From Deltaproteobacteria bacterium TMED58 (GTDB lineage Bacteria > Desulfobacterota_D > UBA1144), in the NCBI GenBank assembly GCA_002167555.2, contig NHDL02000003.1, positions 75,805-139,804 of the forward strand: a DNA stretch of 64,000 nt, in the 5' to 3' direction. This document shows positions 1-12,700 of the stretch, one piece after another (position 1 is the first letter of the stretch; each line of letters starts with the position of its first letter). The position numbers were made by a program, and so were the translations under genes. The notes beneath the pieces were generated by a model. It did no database searches and was not told where the DNA came from. It was given only the letters and a program-made list of their open reading frames with translations.

Positions 1-1629
1 AAGGGACTGGCAGATGGTCCTGGAAATCCTGTTTTTTATTTAGGTGCAAAGACAGGAAAAGATGGAGTTAAAGGTGCTATTATGGCATCAGATATATTTG
101 AATCACAAGAAGACCTTGACAGACCCACGGTTCAAATAGGAGATCCATTTAAAGAAAAATTGCTATTAGAGGCATGCTTAGAGATGTTCAAGTTAAAAGG
201 AATAGTAGGGATTCAAGATATGGGAGCTGCTGGTTTAACTTCATCTGCTTCTGAGATGGCTTCCAGGTCTAATAATGGGATATTGTTAGATTTAGATAAA
301 ATCCCAAAACGAGATTCTAGCATTACGCCTTATGAAATGCTACTTTCAGAGTCCCAAGAGAGGATGCTTTTAGTTTTAAACAATAAAAATAATAATAAAA
401 TTAAAAGTATCTTTAAGAAATGGGGCCTAGATTCGAATCAAATTGGAGAAGTAATAAGTAAAAAAAGATTTATCATCAAAAGTCAGAAAAAAATCGTGGT
501 TGATTTACCTGTAGACCTATTAACAGATGACTGCCCAATGTATAAGAGAGAAGTAAAAAAGCCTAAAAAAATGGCTGGGATAGATAAACTAACCGATGCT
601 AACATTAAAAGAATAGAATTTAATCCACTAGTTTTACTCAAAAAACTTTTGGCAGATGAGAACATATGCTCTCGTGAATGGATATATAACCAATTTGATT
701 ATATGGTAGGAACGAATACTTTGGTAAGACCTGGTTCTGATTCAGCAATTATAAGAATTAAGGGAACCAAAAAAGCCATTGCTATGTCAACAAATTGTAA
801 TTCAAACTATTGCCAACTAGATCCTTATACTGGTGCAGCTATAGCCGTAGCAGAATCGACTAGAAATATAATAGCTAGTGGAGGGAAACCCTTAGCTATA
901 ACTAATTGTTTAAATTTTGGAAACCCTGAAAAACCAGAAATTATGTGGCAATTTGCTAAATCGATTGATGGCCTTTCGAAAGCTTCAAAGACTTTCAATG
1001 TACCAGTCGTTAGCGGAAATGTAAGTCTATATAATGAGACATTTAATGAGTCTATAAAGCCAACACCCACTATTAGCATGGTTGGCATAGTTGAAGACAA
1101 AAAATTCCTAAAGACGCAATGGTTTAAAAATGAAGGAGATCAAATAATATTAATAGGAAATATTAAAAATGATTTTGGGGGCTCGCAAGCGTTAAAATAT
1201 ATTAATACTAAAAAGAGCCTTAGGAAGCCACCGGAGATTAACTTTAGTAGTCACTTAAAAATTAATAATTTTGTTTATAAAATTATTAGAAAATATGAGA
1301 TAAACTCTATACATGATATTTCTGAAGGGGGATTAATGATAGCAATTTCAGAATCCTGTTTTAATCCTAATAATAATATTGGTGCCAAGATTAATCCGAA
1401 ACTTTTAGGCTTAAAAAGTAATCTTCCTTTATTTGCTGAATCTCAGGGTTGCTATATATTGAGCACTAATAAGAATCAAGCAGGAAAAATAAAAAGTTAT
1501 GCTACAAAAAATAATATAAATGTTAAAGTAATTGGTGAAGTTGGTGGAGATTCATTAATTTTGGAAGATACCTTTAAAATTAAGATTGATGCTTTATTTA
1601 AAATCTGGAATGGAGGGTTTCCTTCATAA
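1..1629 (+). CDS. purL: Phosphoribosylformylglycinamidine synthase II, C-terminal part (5' end outside window)
   Basis: This is the glutamine-independent FGAM synthase subunit of purine synthesis, which converts FGAR plus ATP and ammonia to FGAM. The frame is open from base 1, so the first in-window ATG (82) is not the start. About 542 residues are present, roughly the last three quarters of a short-type PurL (about 740 residues, normally working with PurS and PurQ). Family signatures seen are GNPVFYLGAKTG and RPTVQIGDPFKEKLLLEA at the N-terminal edge, GNVSLYNE in the middle and HDISEGGL near the C-terminus. The stop codon is immediately followed by the purF ATG, so the two form a purine operon. 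PurS and PurQ must lie upstream or elsewhere. Confidence 0.96.
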   Translation, partial: KGLADGPGNPVFYLGAKTGKDGVKGAIMASDIFESQEDLDRPTVQIGDPFKEKLLLEACLEMFKLKGIVGIQDMGAAGLTSSASEMASRSNNGILLDLDKIPKRDSSITPYEMLLSESQERMLLVLNNKNNNKIKSIFKKWGLDSNQIGEVISKKRFIIKSQKKIVVDLPVDLLTDDCPMYKREVKKPKKMAGIDKLTDANIKRIEFNPLVLLKKLLADENICSREWIYNQFDYMVGTNTLVRPGSDSAIIRIKGTKKAIAMSTNCNSNYCQLDPYTGAAIAVAESTRNIIASGGKPLAITNCLNFGNPEKPEIMWQFAKSIDGLSKASKTFNVPVVSGNVSLYNETFNESIKPTPTISMVGIVEDKKFLKTQWFKNEGDQIILIGNIKNDFGGSQALKYINTKKSLRKPPEINFSSHLKINNFVYKIIRKYEINSIHDISEGGLMIAISESCFNPNNNIGAKINPKLLGLKSNLPLFAESQGCYILSTNKNQAGKIKSYATKNNINVKVIGEVGGDSLILEDTFKIKIDALFKIWNGGFPS

Positions 1630-3009
1630 ATGGATAAGCTTAAAGAAGAATGTGGAGTATTCGGAATATTCAATGCTAATGAGGCAGCATTACTTACAAC
1701 TCTGGGACTTCATGCTTTACAACATAGAGGAAAAGAAGGTGTGGGGATTGTTACTTTTGATGGGACAAATTTTAACGCAGTTAGGGAAGAAGGGCTTGTC
1801 GGTAAAACTTTTAATAAGGCAGAAACAATTGCAAAGCTTCCAGGAAAAAATGCAGTTGGACATGTAAGATATTCTACTACTGGTGCTTCGGTTTCAAAAA
1901 ATATTCAACCCTTGTTTGCAGACTTAGCTGCTGGTGGGTTCGCATGTGCACATAATGGAAATTTAGTAAATGCAGAAAATATAAGAAATCAGCTAATCAA
2001 AGATGGAGCAATCTTTCAATCAACATCAGATACAGAAACTATTTTGCAGCTTGTAGCTAGATCAAGAAATAAACTTATCAAAGATAAATTAATTGATGCG
2101 TTGCATCAAATTAAAGGTGCATACTCTCTTGTTATACTTACTAATAAAAAGCTTATCGGTGTTAGGGACCCTTACGGAATTAGGCCATTAGTGTTAGGTG
2201 ATTTAAATGGCTCACCCGTACTAGCTTCTGAAACATGTGCACTTGATATTATTGGAGCTAAATATGTAAGGGATGTAGAGAATGGTGAAATTATAATAAT
2301 TACAAAGTCAGGAATAGAAAGTATTAAACCTTTCCCAAAATTTAAAGAAAGACCATGTATTTTTGAAAGAATTTATTTTGCAAGGCCAGATAGTATTGTT
2401 GGGGGTAAAACTGTATATACTTACAGAAAAAATCTGGGTGAACAATTAGCAAATGAAAATAAAATTAAAGCTGATGTAGTTGTACCTGTTCTGGATTCCG
2501 GTGTTTCTGCTGGAATTGGTTTCTCTCAAAAGTCTGGAATACCTTTAGAATTAGGAATAATTAGAAGTCATTATGTTGGCAGAACATTCATTGAACCAAC
2601 ACAAAATATAAGACAACTCGGGGTAAAGTTAAAACATAGTGTTAATAAATCTTGCATAGAGAACAAAAGAGTAGTTTTGATAGACGATTCAATTGTAAGA
2701 GGTACAACAGCAAATAAAATAGTAAAAATGATATTTGAAGCAGGAGCTAAAGAAGTACATTTAGGCATAGGCTGTCCTCCTATTACACATCCAGATTTTT
2801 ACGGAATTGATACACCAAACTATTCCGAATTAATAGCATCCAAAAATAATCTAAAACAAATGACCCAAACCATTGGTGCTACTTCACTTTTTTTTCTTTC
2901 TCTTGAAGGAACTTATAAAGCTATGGGATATAAAAAAAGGAATGACACAAACCCGCAGTTTACAGATCATTGTTTTACAGGAGAATATCCAGTAGAGCCT
3001 GAGGATTAA
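1630..3009 (+). CDS. purF: Amidophosphoribosyltransferase
   Basis: First committed enzyme of purine synthesis: it transfers glutamine amide nitrogen to PRPP, giving phosphoribosylamine. The 459 residues comprise an N-terminal Ntn-type glutaminase domain (nucleophile Cys8 in EECGVFGIF, so a 7-residue propeptide is probably removed) and a C-terminal phosphoribosyltransferase domain with the PRPP loop VVLIDDSIVRGTT near residues 346-358. The C-terminal Cys-x2-Cys pair of Fe-S-cluster-type PurF proteins is not visible; the equivalent region has only one Cys before FTGEYP, so this looks like a cluster-free enzyme. It abuts purL with no gap and ends 24 bases before the convergent valS. No clear terminator is seen between them. 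Confidence 0.97.
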   Translation: MDKLKEECGVFGIFNANEAALLTTLGLHALQHRGKEGVGIVTFDGTNFNAVREEGLVGKTFNKAETIAKLPGKNAVGHVRYSTTGASVSKNIQPLFADLAAGGFACAHNGNLVNAENIRNQLIKDGAIFQSTSDTETILQLVARSRNKLIKDKLIDALHQIKGAYSLVILTNKKLIGVRDPYGIRPLVLGDLNGSPVLASETCALDIIGAKYVRDVENGEIIIITKSGIESIKPFPKFKERPCIFERIYFARPDSIVGGKTVYTYRKNLGEQLANENKIKADVVVPVLDSGVSAGIGFSQKSGIPLELGIIRSHYVGRTFIEPTQNIRQLGVKLKHSVNKSCIENKRVVLIDDSIVRGTTANKIVKMIFEAGAKEVHLGIGCPPITHPDFYGIDTPNYSELIASKNNLKQMTQTIGATSLFFLSLEGTYKAMGYKKRNDTNPQFTDHCFTGEYPVEPED

Positions 3010-3033
3010 TTACTGATTTATAACTTTATATGT

Positions 3034-5664
3034 TTATTTCAATTGGGCTATTAAGTTTTTTACCTCTTCAATTAATAAAATAGTTTCTTTAACCTTGTTT
3101 TTTTCTTCACTAACAATATTAATTGGAGCTGAATCCAAAAAACCCTTATTTTTTAATTTAGAATTTGAAAGTTCTAATATCTTCTCAAGAGATAATAAAT
3201 CTTTATTTAACTTCTTTATTTGTGCCGAAAAATCTACATTATTCGTTTTTAAAAAAGCTACTGTTCCAGAAGGTGTAACATTGGAAATTAAAGGGTTTTG
3301 AGAATTATCATCTAATAGGTTTAAGGATTCTAAATTACATAAACCTGAGATTAGGTTTTTGGACTCATTAGATAATTCATCATTGCTGGTAGATAAGCTA
3401 TAGTATGATTTTATTTTTTCATTTGGTTTTATTTCTAGATTCTTCCTTAATGATCTTATTCCTATAGTAAGTTCTTTAATCTGCTTAATTTGTTTATTGA
3501 AATCTTCTGAGTAATTAAATTCAAGTTTTTTTGGCAGTGTTTTAAACTTATTACCTTTACCACCTTTGTTTAAGACATCGTGTAGCTCTAAAGATATAAA
3601 AGGTGCAAAAGGATACAAAAGGTTTAGATACATACAAAACACTTGTTTCATTCTAAATTTTGTATTTAATAATTCATCATCCTTATTATTTAAATAAGAA
3701 ATTTTGGCTATTTCTATATACCAATCGCAAAAATCATCCCAGAAAAAATGATAAAGCTCATATGAAGCTTTCTCAACTTCACAATTTTCAATATGCTGAG
3801 AATAATTATCTAATAAAATATTGAATTCATTACAAATCCAAGCATCAAAAAAGGAATCTTCCTTTGAATTACCTTCACCTTCAAAATTAAGATTGATAAA
3901 TTTTGCAGCATTCCAAATCTTATTCATAAAATTTTTATATGGATCTAAGGAATTAGGAGATAATTTTATATCGCTATGGGGAGAAATATTTGATGATAGA
4001 AATAATCTTAACGAATCGGTCCCATATTCTTCTATTAAATCAATAGGGTTTATTACATTACCCTTGGTCTTACTCATTTTATCCCCTTTTTTATCTCTAA
4101 TTAAATTATGAATATAAACCAATTTAAAAGGTATTTGACCGGTTAACTCTAATGACATCATGATCATCCTAGCGACCCAGAAAAATATAATATCAAATCC
4201 TGTGACTAAGAGTGATGTAGGAAAATATCTTTTATATTCTATAGTTTCATTAGGCCAACCTAAGGTTGAAAATGGCCATAGTGATGAGGAAAACCATGTA
4301 TCTAAAACATCGGGATCCTGGTTGAGCTCTTTCTTCTCCTGATATTTTTCTAAAAATTTAGCCTTTGCCTCATCCAAATTATGGGCTGCGACCGACCTAT
4401 TATCGTCAGAATGCCAAACAGGAATTCTATGGCCCCAAATAATTTGCCTAGAAATACACCATGGTTGAATTTTATTCATCCATTCAAAAAAAGTGTTTTC
4501 CCAAAATTTTGGTTTAAATTCTACCTCCCCTTTCTCAACAGCTGAAGAAGATTTATTAGCCATTTCTTTTACATTTAAAAACCATTGATTTTTAAGTAAT
4601 GGTTCCACAACTTCCCCAGATCTGTCTCCAACAGGAATGGTATTATCAATTTTCTCTTCCTTAACAAATACATCTATTTCACTCATGAAAGCTAAAACCT
4701 TTTCTCTAGCATCGATTGTTTTTAAATTTCTGAAATTTTTGGGCACATCATCATTCAACGTTCCATCATCATTTAAGATATTGATAAAAGGTAAATTATG
4801 TTTTATTGCTATATCATAGTCATTAAAATCATGGGCTGGTGTTATTTTAACGGCACCTGATCCTTTTGTAAGGTCAGCATATTCATCAACTATAATTTTA
4901 ATTGAACGATTATTAAAAGGACTTTTAATAACCATGCCGGCAAATTTTATATTTTTTTCATCTTTTGGATTAATTGCAACAGCAACATCACCAAAAACGG
5001 TCTCAGGCCTAGTGGTTGAAACTATAATGAAAGAATCTGAATTATCGAGAAAATATTTAAAGTAATACAGGCTGCTTTTCTTTTTTTGAGAAATTACCTC
5101 TAAGTCTGATATTGCAGTTTTAAGTTTTGGATCCCAATTTATTAGTGTTTTCTCTTGATATATTAGGCCTTTATCATAAAGCCTTATAAAAGCTTCATTG
5201 ACTGCTTTTGACATATCATCATCTAAGGTAAATTTTGGATCATCCCAATTACAATTTAAACCCAGAACTTTTAATTGATTTAATATATCTTCTCCATTTT
5301 CATCCTTCCATTTCCAAATATGACTAAGTAGTTCATCTCTTTTGAGTGCCTTAGAATCAATTCCTTTTTTTACTAAACTTTTTTCTACCAAAAGCTGTGT
5401 TGCAATTCCTGCATGGTCGGTACCCAGTGCCCATGATGTATCAAGTCCTTTTAAAGAATAAAACTTTATAAAAATATCTTGAATAGTTGTATTAAGAGCA
5501 TGGCCTAAATGTAAATTACCAGTCACATTAGGTGGAGGTATAGAAATAGAATATGATTTATCTGAATTAGTATTAGAATTGCTTTCTATAATATAGTTGG
5601 TCCACTTATCTTCTAGTTTTTTGGCTGAGTATCTTTCTAATTGAAAATTGCTACTTTCAGACAT
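3034..5664 (-). CDS. valS: Valyl-tRNA synthetase
   Basis: Charges tRNA-Val. At 876 residues it is a normal-length class I synthetase. The HIGH motif is HLGH at residues 52-55 in PPPNVTGNLHLGH, and KMSK is near residues 526-530. The middle holds the CP1 editing domain (TTRPETVFGDVAVAINP), followed by an anticodon-binding helical domain and the C-terminal valyl-type coiled coil (last about 65 residues, rich in Lys, Leu and Glu). The start codon lies one base after the rpoC stop (TAA-A-ATG), so it is very probably translated from the rpoBC transcript. ValS as the last gene of an RNA-polymerase operon is an unusual arrangement. Confidence 0.97.
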   Translation of the reverse strand: MSESSNFQLERYSAKKLEDKWTNYIIESNSNTNSDKSYSISIPPPNVTGNLHLGHALNTTIQDIFIKFYSLKGLDTSWALGTDHAGIATQLLVEKSLVKKGIDSKALKRDELLSHIWKWKDENGEDILNQLKVLGLNCNWDDPKFTLDDDMSKAVNEAFIRLYDKGLIYQEKTLINWDPKLKTAISDLEVISQKKKSSLYYFKYFLDNSDSFIIVSTTRPETVFGDVAVAINPKDEKNIKFAGMVIKSPFNNRSIKIIVDEYADLTKGSGAVKITPAHDFNDYDIAIKHNLPFINILNDDGTLNDDVPKNFRNLKTIDAREKVLAFMSEIDVFVKEEKIDNTIPVGDRSGEVVEPLLKNQWFLNVKEMANKSSSAVEKGEVEFKPKFWENTFFEWMNKIQPWCISRQIIWGHRIPVWHSDDNRSVAAHNLDEAKAKFLEKYQEKKELNQDPDVLDTWFSSSLWPFSTLGWPNETIEYKRYFPTSLLVTGFDIIFFWVARMIMMSLELTGQIPFKLVYIHNLIRDKKGDKMSKTKGNVINPIDLIEEYGTDSLRLFLSSNISPHSDIKLSPNSLDPYKNFMNKIWNAAKFINLNFEGEGNSKEDSFFDAWICNEFNILLDNYSQHIENCEVEKASYELYHFFWDDFCDWYIEIAKISYLNNKDDELLNTKFRMKQVFCMYLNLLYPFAPFISLELHDVLNKGGKGNKFKTLPKKLEFNYSEDFNKQIKQIKELTIGIRSLRKNLEIKPNEKIKSYYSLSTSNDELSNESKNLISGLCNLESLNLLDDNSQNPLISNVTPSGTVAFLKTNNVDFSAQIKKLNKDLLSLEKILELSNSKLKNKGFLDSAPINIVSEEKNKVKETILLIEEVKNLIAQLK

Positions 5665-5665
5665 T

Positions 5666-8600
5666 TTATGTTGAACTAGGTGGGGTCTCTATTTCTGGAG
5701 CGTTAACTTCCACGTCAACATTGGAATAAATAGGCAACCCTGTTCCTGCTGGTATTAATCTACCCATTATAACATTCTCTTTTAAACCGTTAAGATTATC
5801 AACTCTTCCTTCACATGAAGCATCAGTTAAAACCTTTGTTGTTTCTTGGAATGATGCAGCAGAAAGCCAGCTTTTTGTACTTAAAGAAGCTCTTGTAATT
5901 CCTAACAACAATGGTTCAGCTTGTGCTGGATTACCATTCTCAGCAATGATTTTTTCATTAGCCAATATGAATTCATTCTTATCTACAGCCTCTCCTACTA
6001 ACATGGTTGTATCACCACTATCTACTATTTTAACTCTTTTAAGCATCTGTCTAGCAATAACCTCTATATGCTTGTCGTTTATTCTTACTCCTTGCAGTCT
6101 ATAGACATCTTGAATCTCATCAACTATATATCTAGCTAATTCAATTTCTCCTTTAATTTTCAGGATATCATGTGGGTCAGGTGCACCATCAACAATTTGA
6201 TCGCCTGATACAATTCTTTCACCCTCTCTAACCAAGATGTGCTTTGCTTTTGGAACCATATACTCTTTAGGGTCTCCAACATCGGGTGTTACTATTATTC
6301 TTTTCTTTGATTTTATGTCTTTACCAAAAGAAACAACTCCTTCTATTTCTGATATAACAGCAGGATCTTTTGGCGGTCTTGCCTCAAAAAGTTCAGCTAC
6401 TCTTGGTAGCCCGCCAGTAATATCTTTTGTTTGAGTTTTCTGGTTAGCGAGCGTTGCGATAAAATCTCCAGGTTCGACTTTTTCTCTTTCATCCTTTCTT
6501 ATCTCTGAGCCCTTAGGAAGTGGATATTCCACTCTATTTCCATTTTTTCCAACTAGCACTAGAGCAGGATTAAGCTTCTGATCCTTATACTGGATGACTT
6601 CTCTAACTGAAAGACCTGTAAACTGGTCAACAGTTTCTTTGTAAGATATGTTGGGTTCAAGATCTTTATATTCAATATGTCCCTCTTCTTCAGCAATAAA
6701 AGGATAAATTGTTGGATCCCATTCAGCTAAGAGTTGTCCCGCTTTTATTTTATCCCCATCATTTGCATATATTTTAGCCCCAATTGTAATTGGATATCTT
6801 TCTAGTTCAAGTGAAGTGTTAATGTCTTCTATAACTATTTCAGCAGACTTACTAGTGCAAATATTAACCTTTTTGTTTGCTATAAAGTTCATATCAATAA
6901 ATCTTACTTTTCCACTATTTTTGGCCTCATGTCTAGACTGATCAACCTTAGCTACACCACCAATATGAAAAGTCCTCATTGTAAGTTGTGTTCCAGGCTC
7001 TCCAATTGATTGAGCAGCAATTATTCCCACGGCTTCACCTGTATTGACTAATTGCCCACTAGCTAAATTTCTACCATAACATAAAGAACAACAGCCACTT
7101 TTAGTTGTACAAGTTAATACAGATCTAATGTTTACTCTTAATGAACCAGGAATAGAATCAATCTTTTTGGCTATAGATTCATCAACTTCTTGATTTCTTG
7201 ATGCTATCAACTCGCCATTAAGTGGATCAAGAACATCTTCAGATAAAATTCTACCTAAAGTTCTCTCCCCTACACTTGCAACAACTTCTCCGCCTTCAAC
7301 TAACTGGGAAACTTCTAATCCTTCAGATGTGCCACAATCAAATTCCATAACCATCATTTCTTGAGCCACATCAACTAATCTTCTAGTTAAATATCCTGCA
7401 TTAGCTGTTTTAAGAGCTGTATCTGCTAAGCCTTTTCTGGCACCATGAGTAGAAATAAAGTATTGCAATACAGATAAGCCTTCACGGAAATTGGAGGTTA
7501 TAGGTGTCTCAATAATATCTCCAGATGGTTTAGCCATCAAACCTCTCATTCCAGCTAACTGCCTAACTTGAGACTGACTTCCCCTTGCTCCTGACTCAAC
7601 CATCATAAAGATTGGATTATTGCTAGGTTGCTTAGCCCCACTTTTTAATTCTTTTGATTCAGAAATTTTTCCCATAAGGATATCTCCAATTGAATCACCT
7701 GTTCTTGCCCAAACATCTATTACCTTATTGTATCTCTCTCCATCGGTTATGAGTCCTTGAAGATATTGGTCCTGAATATTCTTAACGTTTGTATTAGCTT
7801 CGTTTAACAAATCATCTTTTTCGCTAGGAATTGTCATGTCAGAAATAGATACAGATATTCCAGAAGTAGTAGAATGTTTAAACCCAAGTGTTCTTAGCCT
7901 ATCAGCAAGTAGTACGGTACTCTTACCACCCGAAACTCTAAAAGTAGTATCAATAAGATCCTCAATTGCTTTTTTCGTCATCAATCTGTTAACTAGGTGA
8001 AAGGGAACTTCATTTGGCATAACTTCAAAGATCAAAGCCCTTCCAACAGTTGTATCTTCTAAAACACCGTTAATCTTGATTCTTATTTTTGTATGTATTG
8101 CTATTTCATTAAGATCAAAAGCAAATCTCAATTCTTCTATTGAGCTAAAAGCCTTACCTTCACCTGGCAGACCTGGAACTTCTCTACTCATGTAATAAAT
8201 ACCTAAAACTATGTCTTGAGACGGTAAAATTACTGGCTTACCGTGTGCGGGTGAAAGAATGTTATTAGTTGACATAACTAATGTACGACATTCTGTCTGA
8301 GCTTCAACAGATAATGGAACATGAACAGCCATTTGGTCGCCATCAAAATCTGCATTAAAAGCAGGGCAAACTAAAGGGTGAAGCTGAATAGCTTTATCTT
8401 CAACCAATACGGGCTCAAAAGCTTGAATACTCAGCCTGTGCAATGTTGGAGCTCTATTTAGCATAACAGGATGCTCCTTAATAACATCATCTAGAGCATC
8501 CCAAACTATTGGTGCTTGTTGCTCTACTAAATTTTTAGCAATTTTGATTGTTGCAGCATGATTCCATAATTCCAGTTTTTGGTAAATGAAAGGTCTAAAA

Positions 8601-9724
8601 AGCTCTAAAGCCATTTTTTTTGGTAAACCGCATTGATGTAATTTTAATTGCGGGCCAACAACTATTACAGATCTACCGGAATAATCTACTCTTTTACCTA
8701 ATAAGTTTTGACGAAATCTACCCTGCTTCCCTTTGATTATATCACTAAGACTTTTGAGGGGCCTGTGATTATGGCCAAGCACTGGTCTTCCTCTTCTACC
8801 ATTTTCAAATAAAGCATCTACGGATTCTTGGAGCATTCTTTTTTCATTTCTAACAATAATATCTGGTGCGCCAAGCTCCATAAGCTTCTTTAACCTATTA
8901 TTTCTGTTTATTACTCTTCTATATAAATCATTCAAATCTGATGTCGCAAATCTACCACCGTCTAATGGGACAAGAGGTCTCAAATCTGGAGGTAATACTG
9001 GGAGTCTTTTTAATATCATCCACTCTGGCCTATTGCCGGAATTTCTAAATGATTCTGCCACCCTTAATCTTTTTGAAATTTTCACTCTTTTTAGAGGTGA
9101 GCTAGTGGCCTTTAACTCATCTTTTAATTGTGAAGATAATTCTTCTAAATTTACTTCTTCTAACATTGATCTAATAGCTTCTGCGCCCATTCCTACTAAC
9201 AAGAAAAAATTATCATCTATATATGTTCTATATTGCTCTTCGGTAATAACAGTGCCCTTCTTCAAATCTGAATCCCCTGGATCAGTTACCACATAAGCTT
9301 CAAAATATAAGACTTTTTCTAAATCTTTAAGAGTTATATCCAATATCGAACCAATTCTACTTGGAACACTTTTTAGAAACCATATATGTGCAACAGGTGA
9401 CGATAGTTCCACATGAGCCATCCTAGACCTTCTAACTTTACTAGAAATTACTTCTACACCACATTTTTCACAAGTAATTCCTCTGTGTTTAAGCCTTTTA
9501 TATTTTCCACATAAACATTCGAAATCTTTCACAGGACCAAATATTTTGCAACAAAAAAGTCCGTATTTTTCTGGCTTAAAAGTCCTATAGTTTATAGTCT
9601 CAGGCTTTTTTATCTCACCATATGACCAATCTTTAATTTGCTCAGGTGAGGCAATACTAATTCTAATAGAATCAATATCTCCAGGATTTTTTGGTTTATC
9701 GAATAAAACACCCATATCAATCAT
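5666..9724 (-). CDS. rpoC: DNA-directed RNA polymerase subunit beta prime
   Basis: Catalytic subunit of RNA polymerase, 1352 residues from the chosen start. The Mg-binding loop [12 protein letters not shown] is near residue 460. The N-terminal zinc site has the expected cysteines (CLCGKYKR then CEKCGVEV, about residues 66-88), and the second zinc site is around residue 875 ([16 protein letters not shown]). The open frame extends to 9760, but that would overlap rpoB by 44 bases. The ATG at 9724 has GGGAG nine bases upstream and overlaps the rpoB stop as ATGATTGA, so I prefer it. The next ATG (9715) is too far from the ribosome site. It is co-transcribed with rpoB and valS. Confidence 0.97.
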   Translation of the reverse strand: MIDMGVLFDKPKNPGDIDSIRISIASPEQIKDWSYGEIKKPETINYRTFKPEKYGLFCCKIFGPVKDFECLCGKYKRLKHRGITCEKCGVEVISSKVRRSRMAHVELSSPVAHIWFLKSVPSRIGSILDITLKDLEKVLYFEAYVVTDPGDSDLKKGTVITEEQYRTYIDDNFFLLVGMGAEAIRSMLEEVNLEELSSQLKDELKATSSPLKRVKISKRLRVAESFRNSGNRPEWMILKRLPVLPPDLRPLVPLDGGRFATSDLNDLYRRVINRNNRLKKLMELGAPDIIVRNEKRMLQESVDALFENGRRGRPVLGHNHRPLKSLSDIIKGKQGRFRQNLLGKRVDYSGRSVIVVGPQLKLHQCGLPKKMALELFRPFIYQKLELWNHAATIKIAKNLVEQQAPIVWDALDDVIKEHPVMLNRAPTLHRLSIQAFEPVLVEDKAIQLHPLVCPAFNADFDGDQMAVHVPLSVEAQTECRTLVMSTNNILSPAHGKPVILPSQDIVLGIYYMSREVPGLPGEGKAFSSIEELRFAFDLNEIAIHTKIRIKINGVLEDTTVGRALIFEVMPNEVPFHLVNRLMTKKAIEDLIDTTFRVSGGKSTVLLADRLRTLGFKHSTTSGISVSISDMTIPSEKDDLLNEANTNVKNIQDQYLQGLITDGERYNKVIDVWARTGDSIGDILMGKISESKELKSGAKQPSNNPIFMMVESGARGSQSQVRQLAGMRGLMAKPSGDIIETPITSNFREGLSVLQYFISTHGARKGLADTALKTANAGYLTRRLVDVAQEMMVMEFDCGTSEGLEVSQLVEGGEVVASVGERTLGRILSEDVLDPLNGELIASRNQEVDESIAKKIDSIPGSLRVNIRSVLTCTTKSGCCSLCYGRNLASGQLVNTGEAVGIIAAQSIGEPGTQLTMRTFHIGGVAKVDQSRHEAKNSGKVRFIDMNFIANKKVNICTSKSAEIVIEDINTSLELERYPITIGAKIYANDGDKIKAGQLLAEWDPTIYPFIAEEEGHIEYKDLEPNISYKETVDQFTGLSVREVIQYKDQKLNPALVLVGKNGNRVEYPLPKGSEIRKDEREKVEPGDFIATLANQKTQTKDITGGLPRVAELFEARPPKDPAVISEIEGVVSFGKDIKSKKRIIVTPDVGDPKEYMVPKAKHILVREGERIVSGDQIVDGAPDPHDILKIKGEIELARYIVDEIQDVYRLQGVRINDKHIEVIARQMLKRVKIVDSGDTTMLVGEAVDKNEFILANEKIIAENGNPAQAEPLLLGITRASLSTKSWLSAASFQETTKVLTDASCEGRVDNLNGLKENVIMGRLIPAGTGLPIYSNVDVEVNAPEIETPPSST

Positions 9725-12700
9725 TAGATACTTCTCCCGCGACTTCGTCTTTTTTGTCACCTAATTCAACATTTAGTCCTAAAGATTTAAGCTCATTTGT
9801 TAATACATTAAAAGATTCTGGAATACCAGGTTCAAAAGCAACTTTATTTTTAACAATAGAATCAAACAACCTAGTTCTTCCTATTACATCATCAGATTTC
9901 ACTGTCAAAAACTCCTGCAATGTGTTTGCAGCTCCGTAAGCCTCTAAAGCCCAAACTTCCATTTCACCTAATCTTTGGCCACCAAAGTGAGACTTCCCAC
10001 CAAGCGGCTGTTGAGTAACTAATGAATAAGGACCAATTGCACGAGCATGAATTTTTTCCTCTACCAAATGATGGAGTTTTATCATATACATAACTCCAAC
10101 AGTTACTCTTTGATCAAATGGTTCACCCGTCTGTCCATTAAAAAGAATAAGCTTACCGTCTTCCGGTAAATAATTATCTTTCAATAAAGAGCGGATTTCT
10201 GTTTCCTTTACACCTTCAAAAATTGGAGTCTCAACTGGAACACCATCTGTTAATCTTTTTGTTAAAGAAAGTAACTCCTCGTGACTAATTTTTTTAACAT
10301 TCTCAATATAATCTAAATTGTTTGGATAAATTTTTTCTAATAATCCCTTCAGGCTTTCCAAGTCAGAGTGATTTTTATCTAAATGCTCTTGTATCTGATG
10401 TCCAAGAGACTTAGAAGCGAGGCCTAAATGTGTCTCTAAAACTTGACCGACGTTCATTCTAGAAGGAACCCCTAAAGGATTAAGAACCATATCAACTGGT
10501 GTTCCATCAGACATATATGGCATATCTTCCTCAGGCAGAACCCTGGAAACAACACCTTTGTTTCCATGCCTTCCAGCCATCTTATCACCAACTTGGTGCT
10601 TCCTTTTAACTGCGACATATACCTTAATTATTTTTAAAACACCTGGAGGTAAATCATCGGGTTTAGATATTTTTTCAATTTGCTCTGAATATCTGGTATC
10701 TATACTCAGTATCTTTTCCTCAGAAATTTTTAGGGTATCTTCAATCTCTTTGGAATTTTTTTCAATGTTATCAAATACTATAGTTTCTATTTTTGAATAT
10801 GGCACTAAAGCAAAATTATCTTCGTCAATAACAGCTTCTTTTTTGATGACTACCTTTCTTCCATCACGAATAGCATTATGAGAGACTTTACCAATGAATA
10901 TATTCTTTAATTTTGTCCTTGATTCTACTTGAACAATATTTATCTCTTGCTCTTTCTCCCTTAACAATTCAAGAACTTCAGGTGAGCCAGATCTTGATTT
11001 ATCTTGTTTATCACCAATTCTTGAAATAAGATGTTTAACATCTAGCACAATACCATTGACTCCAGGAGGAACTCTAAGAGAAGTATCTTTAACATCTCCT
11101 GCTTTATCACCAAATATAGCTCTTAAGAGTCTTTCTTCTGGTGACAACTGTGTTTCGCCTTTTGGTGAAATCTTACCAACTAATATATCATTAGGCTTTA
11201 CTTCTGCCCCTATCTGAACAACACCTTCTTTATCTAAAAATGATAAATGTTCTTCGTTAACGTTAGGAATATCTCTAGTAATTTCTTCTTTACCCAACTT
11301 TGTTTCTCTGGAAACACATTCAAACTCTTCAATATGAAGGGATGTGAAGGTATCCTTTTTTGCTAATTTTTCACTAATTAATATTGCGTCCTCAAAGTTG
11401 TATCCACCCCAAGGCATAAATGCCACGGTTATATTTTTTCCTAAAGCCAATTCTCCATATTCTGTAGAAGGCCCATCAGCAATTATATCTCCAGCCAAAA
11501 CTTTTTGCCCTTTTTTTACAATAGGTTTTTGATTCCAGCAAGTATTTTGATTTGATCTCTCAAACTTAATCAATGTATATATATCTGAAACGTCTCCATC
11601 ACTTGTAGGCTTGTCTTTTTTTATTACAATTTTTGATGAATCAATATAGTCTACAATTCCAGAATTTCTAGCTAGAACAGTTACACCAGAATCTCTCGAA
11701 ATATTTCTTTCAAAACCTGTTCCTACTAATGGGGCAGAAGCTCTTAAAAGCGGTACGGCTTGCCTTTGCATATTTGACCCCATAAGGGCTCTATTCGCAT
11801 CGTCATGCTCTAAAAAAGGAATAAGAGAAGCGGAAACTGAAACTAATTGAGATGGTGATACATCCATTAATTGTGCATCATTTTTTGGAACGACCTGAAA
11901 TTCTCCTTTAATTCTTACTGAAATTAAATCATTTATAAAATTACCATCATTATCTAACTCCGAATTAGCCTGAGCTATAACAAAATCTTCTTCTTCTAAG
12001 GCATTAAGAAACTTTATATTATTAGTAACTTTACCATTCACGATATCTCTATATGGTGTCTGAATAAAACCATGCTCATTAATTTTGGCGTAAGTACTTA
12101 GACTTGAAATAAGTCCAATATTTGGGCCTTCAGGTGTCTCAATGGGGCAGATTCTACCATAATGGGACGAGTGAACATCTCTTACTTCAAATCCTGCTCT
12201 CTCTCTGGTTAAGCCTCCTGGACCTAATGCACTAATTCTTCGCTTGTGTGTTATCTCTGATAAAGGGTTAGTTTGGTCCATAAATTGAGATAATTGTCCA
12301 GTGGCAAAAAATTCTTTAACCACTGAGGTGACACTTTTTGGTATTACAATTTCCTGAGGGGTTAAATCCTCTAATTGACCGTAGTTCATTTTTTCTTTTG
12401 TGGTTCTCGTCAATCTCTCTACACCAGTAAAAAATCTATCTTCAATAAGCTCTCCCACAGTTCTTACTCTTCTATTTCCAAGATGATCAATGTCATCAAC
12501 TTCACCTCTCCCAGACTTTAAAGCCAAGAGGTATTTAAAAGATTCAATTATATCTAGCCTATCTAGATGAAGCTTTGTATTTGGAACTCCATGGTTCAAC
12601 TTATGATTAATCTTCATTCTTCCCACTTTTGACAGCCTATATGTATCTACATTAAAAAACATATTATCAAAAAAAGTTGCTGCAATTTTATCAGTTGGAG

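Noticed and set aside
9725-9760. Longer N-terminus for rpoC
   Set aside because: It would overlap rpoB by 44 bases and add residues not typical of RpoC; the ATG at 9724 has a proper ribosome site.
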